Positions 31,000-42,267 of a DNA stretch of 64,000 nt are shown here, piece after piece. The notes under the pieces were generated by a model, which worked only from the letters and a program-made list of their open reading frames with translations, was not told the origin of the DNA and searched no databases. The translations under genes and the position numbers were made by a program. This DNA is from Cololabis saira (taxonomy: Eukaryota > Chordata > Actinopteri > Beloniformes > Belonidae), in contig NC_084587.1 in NCBI RefSeq assembly GCF_033807715.1, positions 11,267,916-11,331,915 on the forward strand. Direction: 5' to 3'. How positions within the stretch are numbered: the stretch's first letter is position 1; every line of letters begins with the position of its first letter.

Positions 31000-32561
31000 G
31001 ATTTGAAATATAAAAAGTCAAATTGGTTGAGAAAAGCTCTTCCCTATCAACGTGGCTAGAGTAAGACGATGGAAGTCAGTTGCCTGCTTTGCACTTTTCT
31101 TTGGGAGAATATTGCCGGCAGAGTCATGGAGACCGATTCCTGCCAGTGTTTCATAAAAGAAGATTTGTTGAACTTTGCTTTTCCGCCACGATGATCAAAT
31201 CCACGACGCTTGCCTTCTTATTGTCAATAGATGAGGTTGTCGCAGCTCAATCTGGCAGCTGTACTGCAGTGAAATCAGAGCAAACACACCAATATCATCT
31301 TGTTCTAAAGCTGCAATTAGAAAGAGCCTTTGGAGTCATTTTGGAGCTGCTGATCTGCTCCAAATATTGCATTTTTTCTCTCTTTTTTTCTCTATCATGT
31401 CTCCGTCTCCAGCTCAGTACAGAGGGAGAAGAGCAAGAACATGTTTCTCTTCTGTTTTTTACTGGTCACAGATTGATCATTTTTGCCTGTGAGATTTCTT
31501 TTTTTTAATTAAAAACACACAGAGAAAACAGAAAGCATTCAGAAAAAAGGAGCGGTGTTGCTCTAGGCATTTGAATATGCTCTGTCCTCCTTGGGAACAA
31601 TTGAAAAAGAAATAGAAGACAGTGGCAGGAAGAAAGAATGCTGTATGGATGCAAGCCCTTAAGGGAATAAAATCTGCATACAGGAGTTCTGTACTCATCT
31701 AACGCCTGAACTCACTCTGTCTAATAACGTTTGAGAGAAATTAAACTAGCTGTTGTATGTGGAGAAGGCCGTGCCGGTGAATCCTCCGGGGGGACGCGGG
31801 GCAGATGGGAGATAAGAAACACAGATGCGACATGTTGACAACAAAAAGAAGGAAATAATGATTTTTGTTTTTCTGTTTCAGTGCTTGAACCATGTTTGTG
31901 TTTCTGAAGGTTTTCAAATGAGAAAGCTTTGACACCAACAAATTAAAAAAACTTTAAAGAAAAAACATGATAGCAACTGAAACATATGAACAGATTTTTT
32001 TAACCTCAGGTTTTGTTGGTTTTTTTTGCATATTGTAGGTCTGACATCTGTTACAATTGTAAATAGTTCACCTGATATAAAAGGATGTGTTTTTATCTGC
32101 GTTGTTACTCAGATTTGCATGCAGCTTTAAGGAACATGTCTTTAAGAGACTAGCTGTGTTTCACAGAGCTATCCGCACTTCTGCAGAAACTGTCTCATTG
32201 TATCACAGCAAATACATTTTATTTTGAAAGCGAAAACATCCTGCTGCACGACAGGAAGCTATTGTGACTTACTGAAGTTACTGAAGTGAGGTTACTGAAT
32301 GAACAGTACAGTGCACTGCTTGTTTACTTACTTGTCTTAAATCAATGTAGTCTGCCCAACGATTAGGATCTCTTTTTCCCACAGTCACCCAGAGAAAAAT
32401 TCATCACTCAGGTAAGGTAGTGTTTTTTAGATGTACATAGAATCTCAGTGTTTTAAAGGCAGAGTAAGGAATTTCTAGACAACTCAATTGGTCCAGCTTC
32501 AGGAGCCACCATTACCCATTAATGACAAGCTTTGACCCCAACTTCTCAAATTTATTTGATG
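31000..32561. other. Intronic sequence, nothing recognised
   Basis: No exon or repeat recognised. The 142-codon open frame at 31080-31508 shows no domain and is not called. Confidence 0.45.
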
Positions 32562-32581
32562 AAAAGATGGTTCAGCAATCT

Positions 32582-33663
32582 TTTTTTTTAACACTATATT
32601 TATTGACATTTTTTCAATTATTACAACAATACAGTTATATCTGTTAATAAAATGTACAATAAAATTTAAAAAAGACAATGAAAAAAACACACAAGCATAG
32701 CAGACATAAAGATACAGAGACAAAAACAACAACATAAAAAAACATTACACACAAAACTCAAAACAAAACAAAAACTAAAACAGAATCCTCCCTACATTAT
32801 CATTGAACAGAATCATCCAGTACAGGTCCCAATGGATTACTCCTCATAAAGCGCATAAACTGTCCCCAGATTTCCCAAAAGTCAACAGATTTCCATTTCA
32901 TGGCATATGTCAATTTCTCTAATGCAAGACAATTTGAGAGTTCTTTGTACCATTGCTTGATGTCTGGTTTGGCTGGGTTCTTCCTAAACAATGCTATTGA
33001 ATGTTTTGCCTGGAAAAGAGAGTAACTTATCACACTCTTCTTTTTACTGTTTATTTTTAAGTTATCAGGAAATATAACTAAGATACACAATTGTGGACAA
33101 ATAGGAATATCTTCTGAGATAATCTGGGATAAGATACCAAGTACTTCTTTCCAAAACTTTGCGATCTCTGGGCATTGCCATAAGGAGTGACGTAATGTAC
33201 CCCCCTCCACGTTACACTTTACACATTGGTCCGGAGGATCAAAACGATTAAGTAGAGGGGGAGTATCATACGTTCGCGTAAGCCACTTGTATTGCAATAA
33301 CTTGTACCTGGTATTAATCGTCTGTGTTTGGGCTTTGTAGCAAGCCCTCTCCCAAACTTCAGCACTTATTTCTATATTTAGATTGTTACACCAGGCCAAT
33401 CTTCTACACTCTGAAGATTACTCAGACAATCTCACAAACATACCATAAACTAAAGATACTTGACCACGACCTTCCGAATAGTTTACAATCATTTTTTCTA
33501 AAACTGATAGAGACGGCAGCTGGTTTGAGTTATCCTGGGAACTTAAAACAAAACGTCTTATCTGTACGTACTTAAAAAAATGATTTGATGGAATATCATA
33601 TTTCCTGCAATGTCCTTCAAAAGACATCAATACATCATTCTCATACATATCAGAGATTTTAGC
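32582..33663 (-). mobile_element. 5'-truncated L1-type LINE with 20-bp target duplication
   Basis: Minus-orientation insertion with an A-rich 3' end (T run at 32581-32590 on +) flanked by AAAAGATGGTTCAGCAATCT (32562-32581) and AAAAGATTGTTCAGCAATCT (33664-33683), identical at 19 of 20 bases. Contents are ORF2 C-terminus then 3' UTR. Truncation, poly(A) and the long duplication are classic target-primed reverse transcription. Confidence 0.88.
32800..33663 (-). pseudogene. L1-type ORF2 C-terminal fragment
   Basis: Two frames joined by a frameshift near 33400-33420: first SDMYENDVLMSFEGHCRKYDIP...FFKYVQIRRFV, then AWCNNLNIEIS, YKLLQYKWLTRTYDTPPLLN and a Cys-rich knuckle CVKCNVEGGTLRH...LWQCPEIAKFW. 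The CxxC...H...C arrangement with LxHxLWxCP is the L1/Tx1-type ORF2 C-terminal zinc-binding region. Endonuclease and RT are missing. Confidence 0.85.
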
Positions 33664-33683
33664 AAAAGATTGTTCAGCAATCT

Positions 33684-34605
33684 GAGTCAAACCTCAGATT
33701 GTACAGAATTAAATGGGATTTCATGGACAAACAGGAAATGAAAAAGTGCAGCAACTGAGAAGTGCTTCCAAAAATATCTAGCTTTACCTGAGAGCTGTAC
33801 TTTTATCTGACACAAAGACGCCGCCGCCCACTGAAAACGTGTCCGCCAACGCACAAAAGACCGTCTGTGTGTGGATAAACCTTCTGTTTCTCTGGATTCC
33901 GTCTAGATTTATTGGGTTTATAGTTTTATTATTTTCGTATTTGCTTTAGCAATTAGCAAAATGATCAATTAGCAAAATAATGTCTGCGTAGAAAGCCTCC
34001 CTACCTTGTGTGGACATTGTAGGTCTAACAGCTGTGTCAGTGGACTTTTTTCTTTTCTTTTTTCCTCTCATCTCAGCAGGAGTCAGAGCTGTCCACAGGA
34101 CTGCTGGGAGTCCCAGGAATAAGTACTCAGAACTCATGCGTATTTTATGTTAAGATGTTCAAAAATATAAAATGCACAAATTTGGGAAAAGTGACAGATC
34201 TGTAGACTTTAAGACAAAGTTATTCACATAATAACCCATAACCGTCCATGAGACCGCCTCGGAGTCTGAATACTTATGACTATGTGATATTTAAGTTTTT
34301 CTTTTTTAAGAAATTTGCAAAAATGTCTACAGTTCTGTTTTTTTTTCTGTCAAGATGGGGTGCTGAGTGTATAATAATGAGAAATAACCTTTGATTTTAG
34401 CAAATGGCTGCAATGAAACAAAGAGGGAAAAATGTAAAGGGGTCTGAATACTTTCCATATCCACTGTATGTTCCATGTAACAGTTTTTTTCAACAATATT
34501 CAACATTGCTATTAATACATTTAAAAAAATGCCTTTCTGTGCAAAATGTGTTTAAAAACATGAATAACTCCCTGTCAAACAAAGCGCGGTCAAAAACCTG
34601 TCTAT
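33684..34605. other. Intronic sequence, nothing recognised
   Basis: No exon or repeat recognised. Confidence 0.45.
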
Positions 34606-34610
34606 CATGC

Positions 34611-34925
34611 TGTCAAGGTTGGTGTGGTGAGGACCCAGATGCAGGAGAGCGAGAAGGCAGGAGTTCCAAAAAACAGGGTTATTTTAAAGAAACCAAAAAC
34701 CAAAGCGCTGCTTAGCAGGATCAAAAACACAGACAGCAACAGGGATAAAAAAAACTTGGCAGGACACATGGAGGGAAGCACAGTACGGAACCACAAGGCG
34801 CAAGGGGATGACAAGACCAGATATACACAGGGGATAACGAGACACAGGTGCAGACAATCAGGGCAGATGGGACACAGGCGGGGCAAAACAGAAACACAAA
34901 CTGGGGGAAATGTCAACCACTGACA
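34611..34925 (-). mobile_element. Solo LTR, family 1, copy 2 (315 bp)
   Basis: TGTCAAGGTTGG at one end, CCACTGACA at the other, flanked by CATGC on both sides (34606-34610 and 34926-34930). It is homologous throughout to 11385-11712 (GAGGACCC, CAGGAGAGCG, AAAGCGCTGCTTAGCAGGAT, GGGGATAACGAGACACAGGT). Minus orientation as judged by the AATAAA-like and TATA-like elements of the better preserved copy at 62042. Confidence 0.78.
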
Positions 34926-34930
34926 CATGC

Positions 34931-37148
34931 TAGCAGTATCCAACCATTTATTGATTTTTTTCTTTCGTTCATACAATGGCCATCACACAATCTGAGGCCT
35001 ATATAACCTTGAGGTTTCATCAGTGATGCATGAACGGTTGTCTCACATTTGAAAGTTCCACCTGCTGTTTATCTGAGCTCCTCCAACTTTGGTCTGTATA
35101 ATTCTTGGGAACAGTGTTAGAATTAATATTAATCAGGAGTTGTTGGGTTTTTTTTGTCTCCTCTGTAAGATTTATTCCACTGGTCTTTGTTGTGAAACTT
35201 TATTGAAACATCAAAGTGCTGAAAAGACATTCGACATCCGCCCTTTGAGCTTGGTTTAGCCGAATGTGCTCGGGGTGCAGTTAAGGGCCTTGCTCAGGTA
35301 CCCACGGTGCTTCACCTCTGTAATCACCAGATATATTCATGAAACAATGTACTTTCACATATTTACAATATTTCTACGTGATTTTATTCATTTATTTTTA
35401 TTTTTTTATAATTGAGAGAAAAAACTGTTGCAGCAATTTGTTATTTTCAGGATTTGATTCAACTGATGGCTGATTTTACATTTATTTAGCTGTGAAACTT
35501 ATCATTTTTCTTCTTCCTTTGCCCTTGTTCTTCTCGCTATGTGGAAAAATATCATTTCTCAAGAACAATTAAATAATAGAATAATTTTTATTAACTTAGT
35601 TTCAGTCATTTATCTGTTCTTAGTGATTAAACTTTGTTTGCATTTGATGCGCTCTGCCTCATAGCCACCGAGAAAATGACCTTACCCATACGATAAAACC
35701 CACACGTACACTAATCTTAAGACGCAGCACAACACAGGAAATTAAACATGCTGAGATGGCATCAGTTTGTTATGCTTTTCATCTCCTTATTAAATGTCAG
35801 TTCTTCACAAGGACACCTAGGGAAGCTGTCGGCTTTAGATAGGCGGTAGATGACCTCTATCTAAAAAACATAGATAAAAACTTTGAGATATGGAGACAAT
35901 TTACATCAAAATCACTAGACTGATCACTTGGTTGAAACAGACCAAGATCAAAGGTATCACTGCTTCCAGCTAGTTTGCCATAGCAACATAATGTATGCTT
36001 TATTATAATAATGAAAGCATTAAATAATTCACTGTCAGTAGTCTGCAGAAGTAACAACTTCTGACAACATAAATGTGCAACACAAGAATTGCTATCTCAT
36101 ACAAACCACGGAGTGCATCAGTAATTTACCATTTATGCAATTTTCTTCAGTCATTATAATTGTCTTTGATTTCCATCCAGGTAATAACCACCATTTGATC
36201 TTGTGAGGAAAGATTTTCCCGACTGTTATTGCTTTCACCCACGTTTGTAAACCAACAACTTGGAGCATGATCTTTATGTAGCATATTTCTGGTTTGAAAT
36301 TACGTTCACAACCTCAATGGGAATTTTTATTGCTCAGGATGTAACAAAGCATAAAAATATATGAGTAAATAAACAAAAGACATAAAATGTAGAATGCATC
36401 TGACTTATGTCCTGACGGTGAAAAGGATTTACTTTGAATTGCGAAGAGCCTAAGAGTGTTATAAGTGGCAGAAAGGAGGGACGGGGGAATGACAAAACAA
36501 AAAACCTCTATTTTAACAAGACAATCCAAATTAAAAAAGAAAAAAAACTACATTAAAAAAGAAAAAAAAGCTATTGAAAGTACAAAGAGAACAAAACATA
36601 AAAGCAGAACAGAGGAGGATAATGAGGTCGCAAAAGGACCTGCAGAGAAAGACGATAATGAATAATATTCATGATATGTTTACATGCACGGTTTAGTCAG
36701 CCTGCAGTTCCACTTCAACTAGAACCATTAATTGGTTTCCTTTCTTTGTTCCAGCATATATACAAGTGAAGGGAATTAATTCACCAAAGTAAGTTGGACT
36801 TGGCTGTGATAGGTGTTCATAGCACCGGCTTCCAGTGCTTGTTAGCGCGGGGCTTTTCCTGTTGATCTATTGCATCATCCTCCAAAACAACAGATAAAAC
36901 TTTGGTTTCGTGGGTCCCAGCAAACTGGAGTAACGGTGAACATTGGGACAGGCTTGCAGCTCTGTACATTTCATGCATTCTGTCCACATTTTTCCTCTTT
37001 TACATCTATTTTGTTTTCTTCTGTTATTTCTGGATGTACGCTCAGGGTGGGGACTTTTGAGCATGTGCAGAACACATTGATGTCAAGCAGGGAGTAGCTC
37101 AACCTCAACAACATTATCTGGGTACATTAACCCGATTTTCAGGCGGAC
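34931..37148. other. Intronic sequence, nothing firmly recognised
   Basis: A GGGCCTTGCTCAGGTACC word near 35284-35301 resembles part of a common repeat. Otherwise no exon, RNA gene or repeat termini. Confidence 0.4.
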
Positions 37149-37151
37149 TAA

Positions 37152-37858
37152 GGCCCCGTTTACACGGAGCAAAAACGGTGGCGTTTTCATGCGTTTTGGC
37201 CGTGCGTTTACACGAAAACGAAGCTCAAAGTCACCAAAAACGATCATTTCTGAAAACTCCGGCTAAAGTGGAGATTTTCAAAAACTCCGCTTTCACGTTT
37301 GCTTGTAAACAGAGGAAAATGGACATTTAGGCTTCAGAACGTCACATTATGCAACAAAAACGTCACCAGCATCATTTGTGCAACCTGTGTTTACAATTTG
37401 TTTGGCCACCGTCAATATTTTCTTGTATTTTACCTGTTTTACATTCTAAAGTCACACTTAAAAGTAACTCCACTTCTCTGTCACTCCAAACGAAAGACTC
37501 TGGTTCCGTCTTGGAAGTAACTGGCAGTCCAGGTTGATTTATGGTTCAGCGTTACACCAACGCAGAGCCTACGGCGTAGTGTACGCGGCGACGCGCACCG
37601 TACGTAGGCTACGCCGTCGATTTAACGCGGAACCATATTATTCAGGCTTCAACCGTGTCATTTGTTGACGTTTTTTTCCAGGATTCTGATTGGCTAGTAT
37701 GACGTGGCGCTTCTCGTTACACTGCCCCCTGCAGGTTTAGATGCTCATAGCACCTTAACAGCGTATTCATGCAGGTTCCTGTAAACGAGGATATTTTTCA
37801 AAACGTAGAGGGGGAAATATCCGTTTTTGTAAATACCCGGCTACGTGTAAACGTTGCC
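37152..37858. mobile_element. Harbinger-like MITE, family B, copy 1 (707 bp) with nested family A
   Basis: GGCCCCGTTTACACGGAGC at the left and ACCCGGCTACGTGTAAACG...GCC at the right form inverted termini. TAA flanks both sides (37149-37151 and 37859-37861). The interior contains AAACG-rich words and GGATTCTGATTGGCTAGTAT. A family A palindrome occupies 37531-37648. The copy at 63705-64000 carries family A at the equivalent place. Confidence 0.78.
37531..37648. mobile_element. Family A palindromic MITE nested in family B
   Basis: AGGTTGATTTATGGTTCAGC ... GCGGAACCATATTATTCAGG. The arms share CGCAGAGCCTACGGCGTAG and the ACGCGGCGACGCGCACCGTA centre with the other A copies. Confidence 0.8.
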
Positions 37859-37861
37859 TAA

Positions 37862-39379
37862 GATGTCAAACTTTTTAAAGCTGTGATTTCAGCTGCCTAT
37901 TGTAACGATTCCAACATGATACAGGTGGGACAATTAAGCCGTTCAATACACAAGGAATAACCCTTTCAAAATAAAACACTAAATCCAGCCAGACAAAAGA
38001 CATCAGGCTTAATGCAAGAGAGCACAAGTAACAACAAGAGTGACATTTAACAAAACAAAAGAACTGAGCAAGACTCTGATCAACACAATATCAGAGCTCC
38101 AACATTGCAACAGAGAGTTCCCATGTCAGGTTGTCTGGCTTGTTTGTTCCAGTTCGCAGGAGCGTTAAAACAAGGCAGTGCACCTCCAGTTTCAGACCTA
38201 CTTGATATTTTTTAAAGGTCAACAGCAGCTGACCTGGTTGAGCTGGAAAACCATGCATGGCTGCGTTAGAGGTACAATGTGTTGAGCCATCTTCCTAAAG
38301 ACTCCTGAGAAATAGAGCCCTGCTTTCCTTTTCAGGTATCAAACTGGACAGATGTGTCGTCTTTAACTCTGCCTTTTGGAGATCAGTGTGTCATCTCCCG
38401 TAACTGTTCACAGTTATAAAAACGCTGACCTTTTACATACCAACGGAAAAGGTCAAATACACAGATACAGTTCATGTACTTGACCGTAACACACTGTTAC
38501 AGATATACACATTATTTCTTTGGTCTTTCAGGTGGGCTTCTAAGTTGGATTAGCTACACCCTCTTTGGTGCATTTGAACCGTTTATTTAACGATGTCACC
38601 AAACAAAGATCTCCACCGTTTAGCAGTCACAGTTTTTACAGCGTCGCTCGTGTAGCGTTGTAATCTATGTTGAAGCACCGACTCCCAACAAAGGGTGCTT
38701 GTGTTTAGATTTCAGGAGGGACTCGTCGGTGTCTGTTTTATCTCTGGAAGTGTCTCTGCTCGCAGTCGCTTTTCCAAAGACCTCCGAGGAGCCGTACACA
38801 GTCACAGATTTTTGTTCCCGACGGAAACTGGGAAACAATCCACAGGGAGGATAGATTCTTAAGACATTTTGCCTGAGGTGTTCGTGTCCAAAACAAAGTT
38901 ATTATCATTTAAACAGTTTTATTCAACTTTTTATTTCACAGTAGTGATAAAATTCTGTGATTTATTTAAAAGTGAAGGGGAACAGCTGATATGCAGTTCC
39001 AGCGTTGTAAGTTTGAAATAAAGCTTTCTTCCTAGGAACACTTTTGTTACTTTTCTTTTCTTTATAGTTGAGGTCCACATTTATATTGATGCAATGATTG
39101 TTAAATCAGTACCAGGTTGGTTTGAATTAGCCAAATCTCGTAGTGCTCCAGATCAACCATGTCTGTTGTCAGTATTTTACTTTGGAGCCTGCAGACTCAA
39201 CTGCAGCACATCAGACTACTGTTATTGATCCAGATCGGTGGATGGTTTATGTTGATAAAAACAATATTGTAGCTTTTCTTTCTCTATGGTTTGATAGATT
39301 AATATGTTTTGAGTATTTTTAGTCTTTCATTTATGGATCATTGATCTCAGCGTCTAAGAGACTTGGAACAGGAACTGAT
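37862..39379. other. Intronic sequence, nothing recognised
   Basis: No supported feature. Confidence 0.45.
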
Positions 39380-39387
39380 CAGAGACC

Positions 39388-40043
39388 CAGGGCCGCCGCA
39401 AGAGGTGTGCGAACCGTGCGACCGCACGGGGCTTCGCGCCCCAAGGGGCCTCGCGCTATGGGCCGTTTTTTCTTTTTTTTTTTTTTTTTCAATTTTTTTT
39501 TTTTCGTTTTTTTTTTTCATTTTTTCCCTTATAAATATCAACAGTCACATTCCATTACAGACCTAAATGTGTACTAGTCTGTGCATATCAATAAATATAT
39601 GTGCAATGATGCGCGTGTCTGTTGTTCAATACAACTGCGTCCAAGCGCATTAACACAAGGTGCTCTGATCCAGATGAGTAGAGTTGGAACAAACTGTCAC
39701 ACAATGTCGAGAGAACGAGACAGATTCAGGAAATTTCCATCAGGGGATGAAAAAAGAAAAAAACTAAAGAAAATGGAAGAGTTTAATGCCTCTCTGAAAG
39801 GCTCGTTTGATAAATTTGTTACAAAAATCACCGATCCGACCGGGTCTCAAGCAGTGGGGCCCCGCGTCGAGGCAAGAGATGATGATGAGGCAGGGGAAGG
39901 TATCCAGTATTTTGCTACCCGATCCGACCCGAAAAACCCAAAAATTTCGCACGCGCTCGCTACGCTCACGCGCGAGGCCCCCCCCCCCCCCCCCCCCCCC
40001 CGCCATTTCGCACAGGGCCTCGCAAATCTCCCAGACGGCTCTG
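39388..40043 (+). mobile_element. hAT deletion derivative with a transposase N-terminus, 656 bp
   Basis: Ends CAGGGCCGCCGCAAGAGG and CCAGACGGCTCTG, flanked by a perfect 8-bp duplication CAGAGACC (39380-39387 and 40044-40051). It includes a T-rich tract (39470-39530) and a run of 24 C at 39978-40001. It retains a piece of coding sequence, so it is an internally deleted copy of an autonomous hAT rather than an arbitrary MITE. Confidence 0.85.
39704..39868 (+). pseudogene. hAT transposase N-terminal fragment
   Basis: Reads MSRERDRFRKFPSGDEKRKK then EEFNASLKGSFDKFVTKI, about 55 residues. I recognise this as the N-terminal region of fish hAT transposases of the kind that continue into a TTF-type zinc finger and a dimerisation domain. 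Those downstream domains are absent. The frame stays open through GC-rich terminal sequence but has no transposase similarity beyond that. Confidence 0.65.
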
Positions 40044-40086
40044 CAGAGACCTATTCTTTGTTTTTTGTTTTGGGTTTTTTTCTAAT

Positions 40087-40445
40087 TAGATTAGATTAGA
40101 TTAGATTGTCCTTTATTCATCCCTCAGTGGGGAAATTCGCTTTGAGAAGCAGCAGTACACACAACACACAAATGCAGCGAAAGAAGGATAAAAAAGTAAA
40201 AAATATATAATTACAAAATATAAACAGTATATACAGTGGAATGAAAATAAAAGTAATGCAGTATGAAAAAGAAAAAAAACAGTGCAAAAAAAGCAGGTAG
40301 GATGTGTATGAGGTAGAAAGATATTGCACATATTGTTGTTATTGTCCGTTTGCTACTGTTACCGTTTACTACTAATATCTTCAATATGTCCGAATTTGCA
40401 ACAATTGTACATAAGGGACATACTGTAATTTTTGGTACTGGCAGC
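40087..40445 (-). repeat. LINE-derived 3' end, (GATTA)n tail side
   Basis: (ATTAG)n at the left, then TCCTTTATTCATCCCTCAGTGGGGAAATTC, the hallmark of a widespread fish LINE 3' UTR in minus orientation. No coding portion remains. Confidence 0.6.
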
Positions 40446-41099
40446 ATCTGAGGTTTTTCAGCCTTCTAGTTTATGGTTTTCCCTGTGGTACATCATTGCA
40501 GGAGACAACTGATTTTTATTAGGTCAGAGCCAGATCAAGGAGCAAAACCAGTATTTAAAGCATTTGAGCAGCCTTCCATCTATGAATCAAGGTTTTCCTT
40601 TCCATCTAAGTTTTGTCTGACACTTTTGTTGGGCTGATGTAATTTTTTTATGACCAAATTAGATGGACTAATGAGAAACTACCTTGACACTGACTTACAG
40701 GATTTTGGGTTTCTTCTGCTGCTTCTCAGCTCACAAAGAGTACTTTCAAGTAAAGCACACATCAGATTTTTTTCTCAGGTTTGAATAAATCTGGATGTGC
40801 AAAAAAGTGACATCGGCAGCATACTCCGACATCCTGTATGTTTTCCCAACTGCAGCCAGCTTAGCATGCTAATACGGATTATTCAGGTGGTTGAACTTCA
40901 TGCTGTGAGAAAACTGAGGTTTCAGTCACCCCACCATGCCCAGAGACAAAAGTCACACCTTCGAGTGAACAAATGTAACATCTGTACAACAAATGTTGTA
41001 CATATCTAAAAGCACAACTGAGGTAATGTGAGTACAGGCCACATTAGTCGTGTCTGGGAATAAGACAATACGACTTGATGAGTATGAATCAGGACTTTT
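40446..41099. other. Intronic sequence, nothing recognised
   Basis: No supported feature. Confidence 0.45.
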
Positions 41100-41111
41100 T
41101 TGTTATACATA

Positions 41112-41865
41112 GTACTGGAGTTGAGGGGGGATGAGGGGGGATGAGGGGGGATGAGGGGGGATGGCATCCCCCCTGAAATAAAAACTGTCAAAATCATCCC
41201 CCCAGTAAAACTGCATCAATGAATGTGCTATTACTGCTATTTCAACATTTAGAGTCATCACCAGAAAACTAACACCAGAAAAATAACTTATTTGAGAATT
41301 TTCACCTGTTTCAAGTAAATTTTCACTTGAAATAAGTTGGAAAATCTGCCAGTGGGACCAGATTTATCTTCTCATTACAAGCAAAAAAATCTTGTTCCAC
41401 TGGCAGATTTTTCTACTTATTTTAATTGAAAATCTACTTGAAACAGGTGAAAATTGTTGTTTTTTCCAGTGATGAGTCTTGTTTTAAGTGTAATGAGATT
41501 TTTTTTACTAAAATGAGACATTTTAACTAGAAATAAGACAAATATTCTTGTTAAGATTGTGAGTTTTTGCAGTGATCCATGTTACTTATCCTGTGAAGGA
41601 CAGAGTCATATTGATAAGTTCAGAAAACTGTTTTTTATTGTTGTGTTTTGATGTATTTGATGTAAGACCAGTGGATATTTAAAGCTTACAGAAGGCTGCA
41701 TTTAACTGCTGCTATGTCATTCCTGCAGTATTTCTGCAGGTGTTTTGGTCACTGCTATTATTTGTAATATATTATATTATTTGTAATCAGAACAAATTAT
41801 CTGTCCCCATATGATAAAATCCACCATCCCCCCTGATTTTTTTTTACAACTCAAGTACTGGTTCT
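41112..41865. mobile_element. DNA-transposon-like repeat with AGTACTGGAGTTG ends and nested palindromic repeat
   Basis: Left end AGTACTGGAGTTG followed by GGGGGGATG units. The right end CCATCCCCCCTG ... CAACTCAAGTACTGG is inverted relative to it. Flanks TTATACAT and TTCTACAT agree at 7 of 8, compatible with a hAT duplication but not decisive. Its centre (about 41255-41580) is another repeat: an inverted pair around TTTTCACCTGTTTCAAGTA and CTGCCAGTGG, ending GAGTTTTTGCAGTGAT. Confidence 0.6.
41117..41163. repeat. Tandem (GAGGGGGGAT)n, 4-5 units
   Basis: A 10-bp unit with G6 runs repeated between 41117 and 41163. Strong G-quadruplex potential on the + strand. Confidence 0.9.
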
Positions 41866-42065
41866 ACATTACTTAATATACTGGTCAATCTCATAAGAAT
41901 ACTAATTAATCTGCACTTTTATCAGTTTTGTAGGAATGTCTGAATAAAGCCGTGAGCATTACAGTACATGTGACCGCCGCTGAATGACCCAGCGCTGTCC
42001 CCAGAAGTCACTGATGTCACATATCTCAGACTTTAATCATACATTTCCATTCCTCTGTGTTACAG

Positions 42066-42262
42066 GTGGTAAAGATGATGATCATTGTGGTGGTGACGTT
42101 CGCCCTGTGCTGGCTGCCGTACCATGTCTACTTCATCGTGGTGGGTCTCAACAAGGATCTGAGCAGGTGGAAGTACATCCAGCAGGTTTACCTGTCCGTG
42201 CTGTGGCTGGCCATGAGCTCCACCATGTACAACCCCATCATCTACTGCTGCCTCAACAGCAG
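42066..42262 (+). CDS. tacr3: Tachykinin receptor exon encoding TM6, loop 3 and TM7
   Basis: Acceptor TGTGTTACAG|GTG, 197 bp, donor CAG|GTGAGT. Encodes [20 protein letters not shown] (TM6 with CWLPYH), extracellular loop [14 protein letters not shown], and TM7 with [16 protein letters not shown] (NPxxY-type motif). These blocks are diagnostic of tachykinin receptors, and the [10 protein letters not shown] segment fits NK3. It ends with two bases of the Arg codon completed by the next exon. The exon's own 5' splice site is duplicated 1,730 bp downstream by a MITE insertion; reading past the first donor gives TGA as the next codon. Confidence 0.96.
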
Positions 42263-42267
42263 GTGAG
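42260..42267 (+). promoter_or_regulatory. tacr3: Splice donor inside a hAT target duplication, upstream copy
   Basis: CAGGTGAG spans the exon end (CAG) and intron start (GTGAG). The MITE begins with T at 42268, so the donor still reads GTGAGT. An identical octamer lies at 43990-43997. Confidence 0.9.

Larger units (their letters stand above)
481..42065 (+). other. tacr3: Intron of tacr3 between the TM5 and TM6 exons (41.6 kb)
   Basis: Donor GTAAGC at 481. Acceptor TGTGTTACAG ends at 42065. The flanking exons join in phase 0 (AAG|GTG, reading AKRK then VVKMM). The intron holds most of the transposable elements listed separately. I see no host exon inside it. Its size is caused at least in part by LINE, LTR and MITE insertions. 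Confidence 0.9.

Noticed and set aside
31080..31508. 142-codon open frame on the + strand
   Set aside because: No domain or homologous pattern, ends in a hydrophobic T-rich stretch, no exon boundary signals.
39341..39577. Open frames over the left end of the hAT relic
   Set aside because: They cross the terminal repeat and a poly-T tract; only the segment from 39704 resembles transposase.
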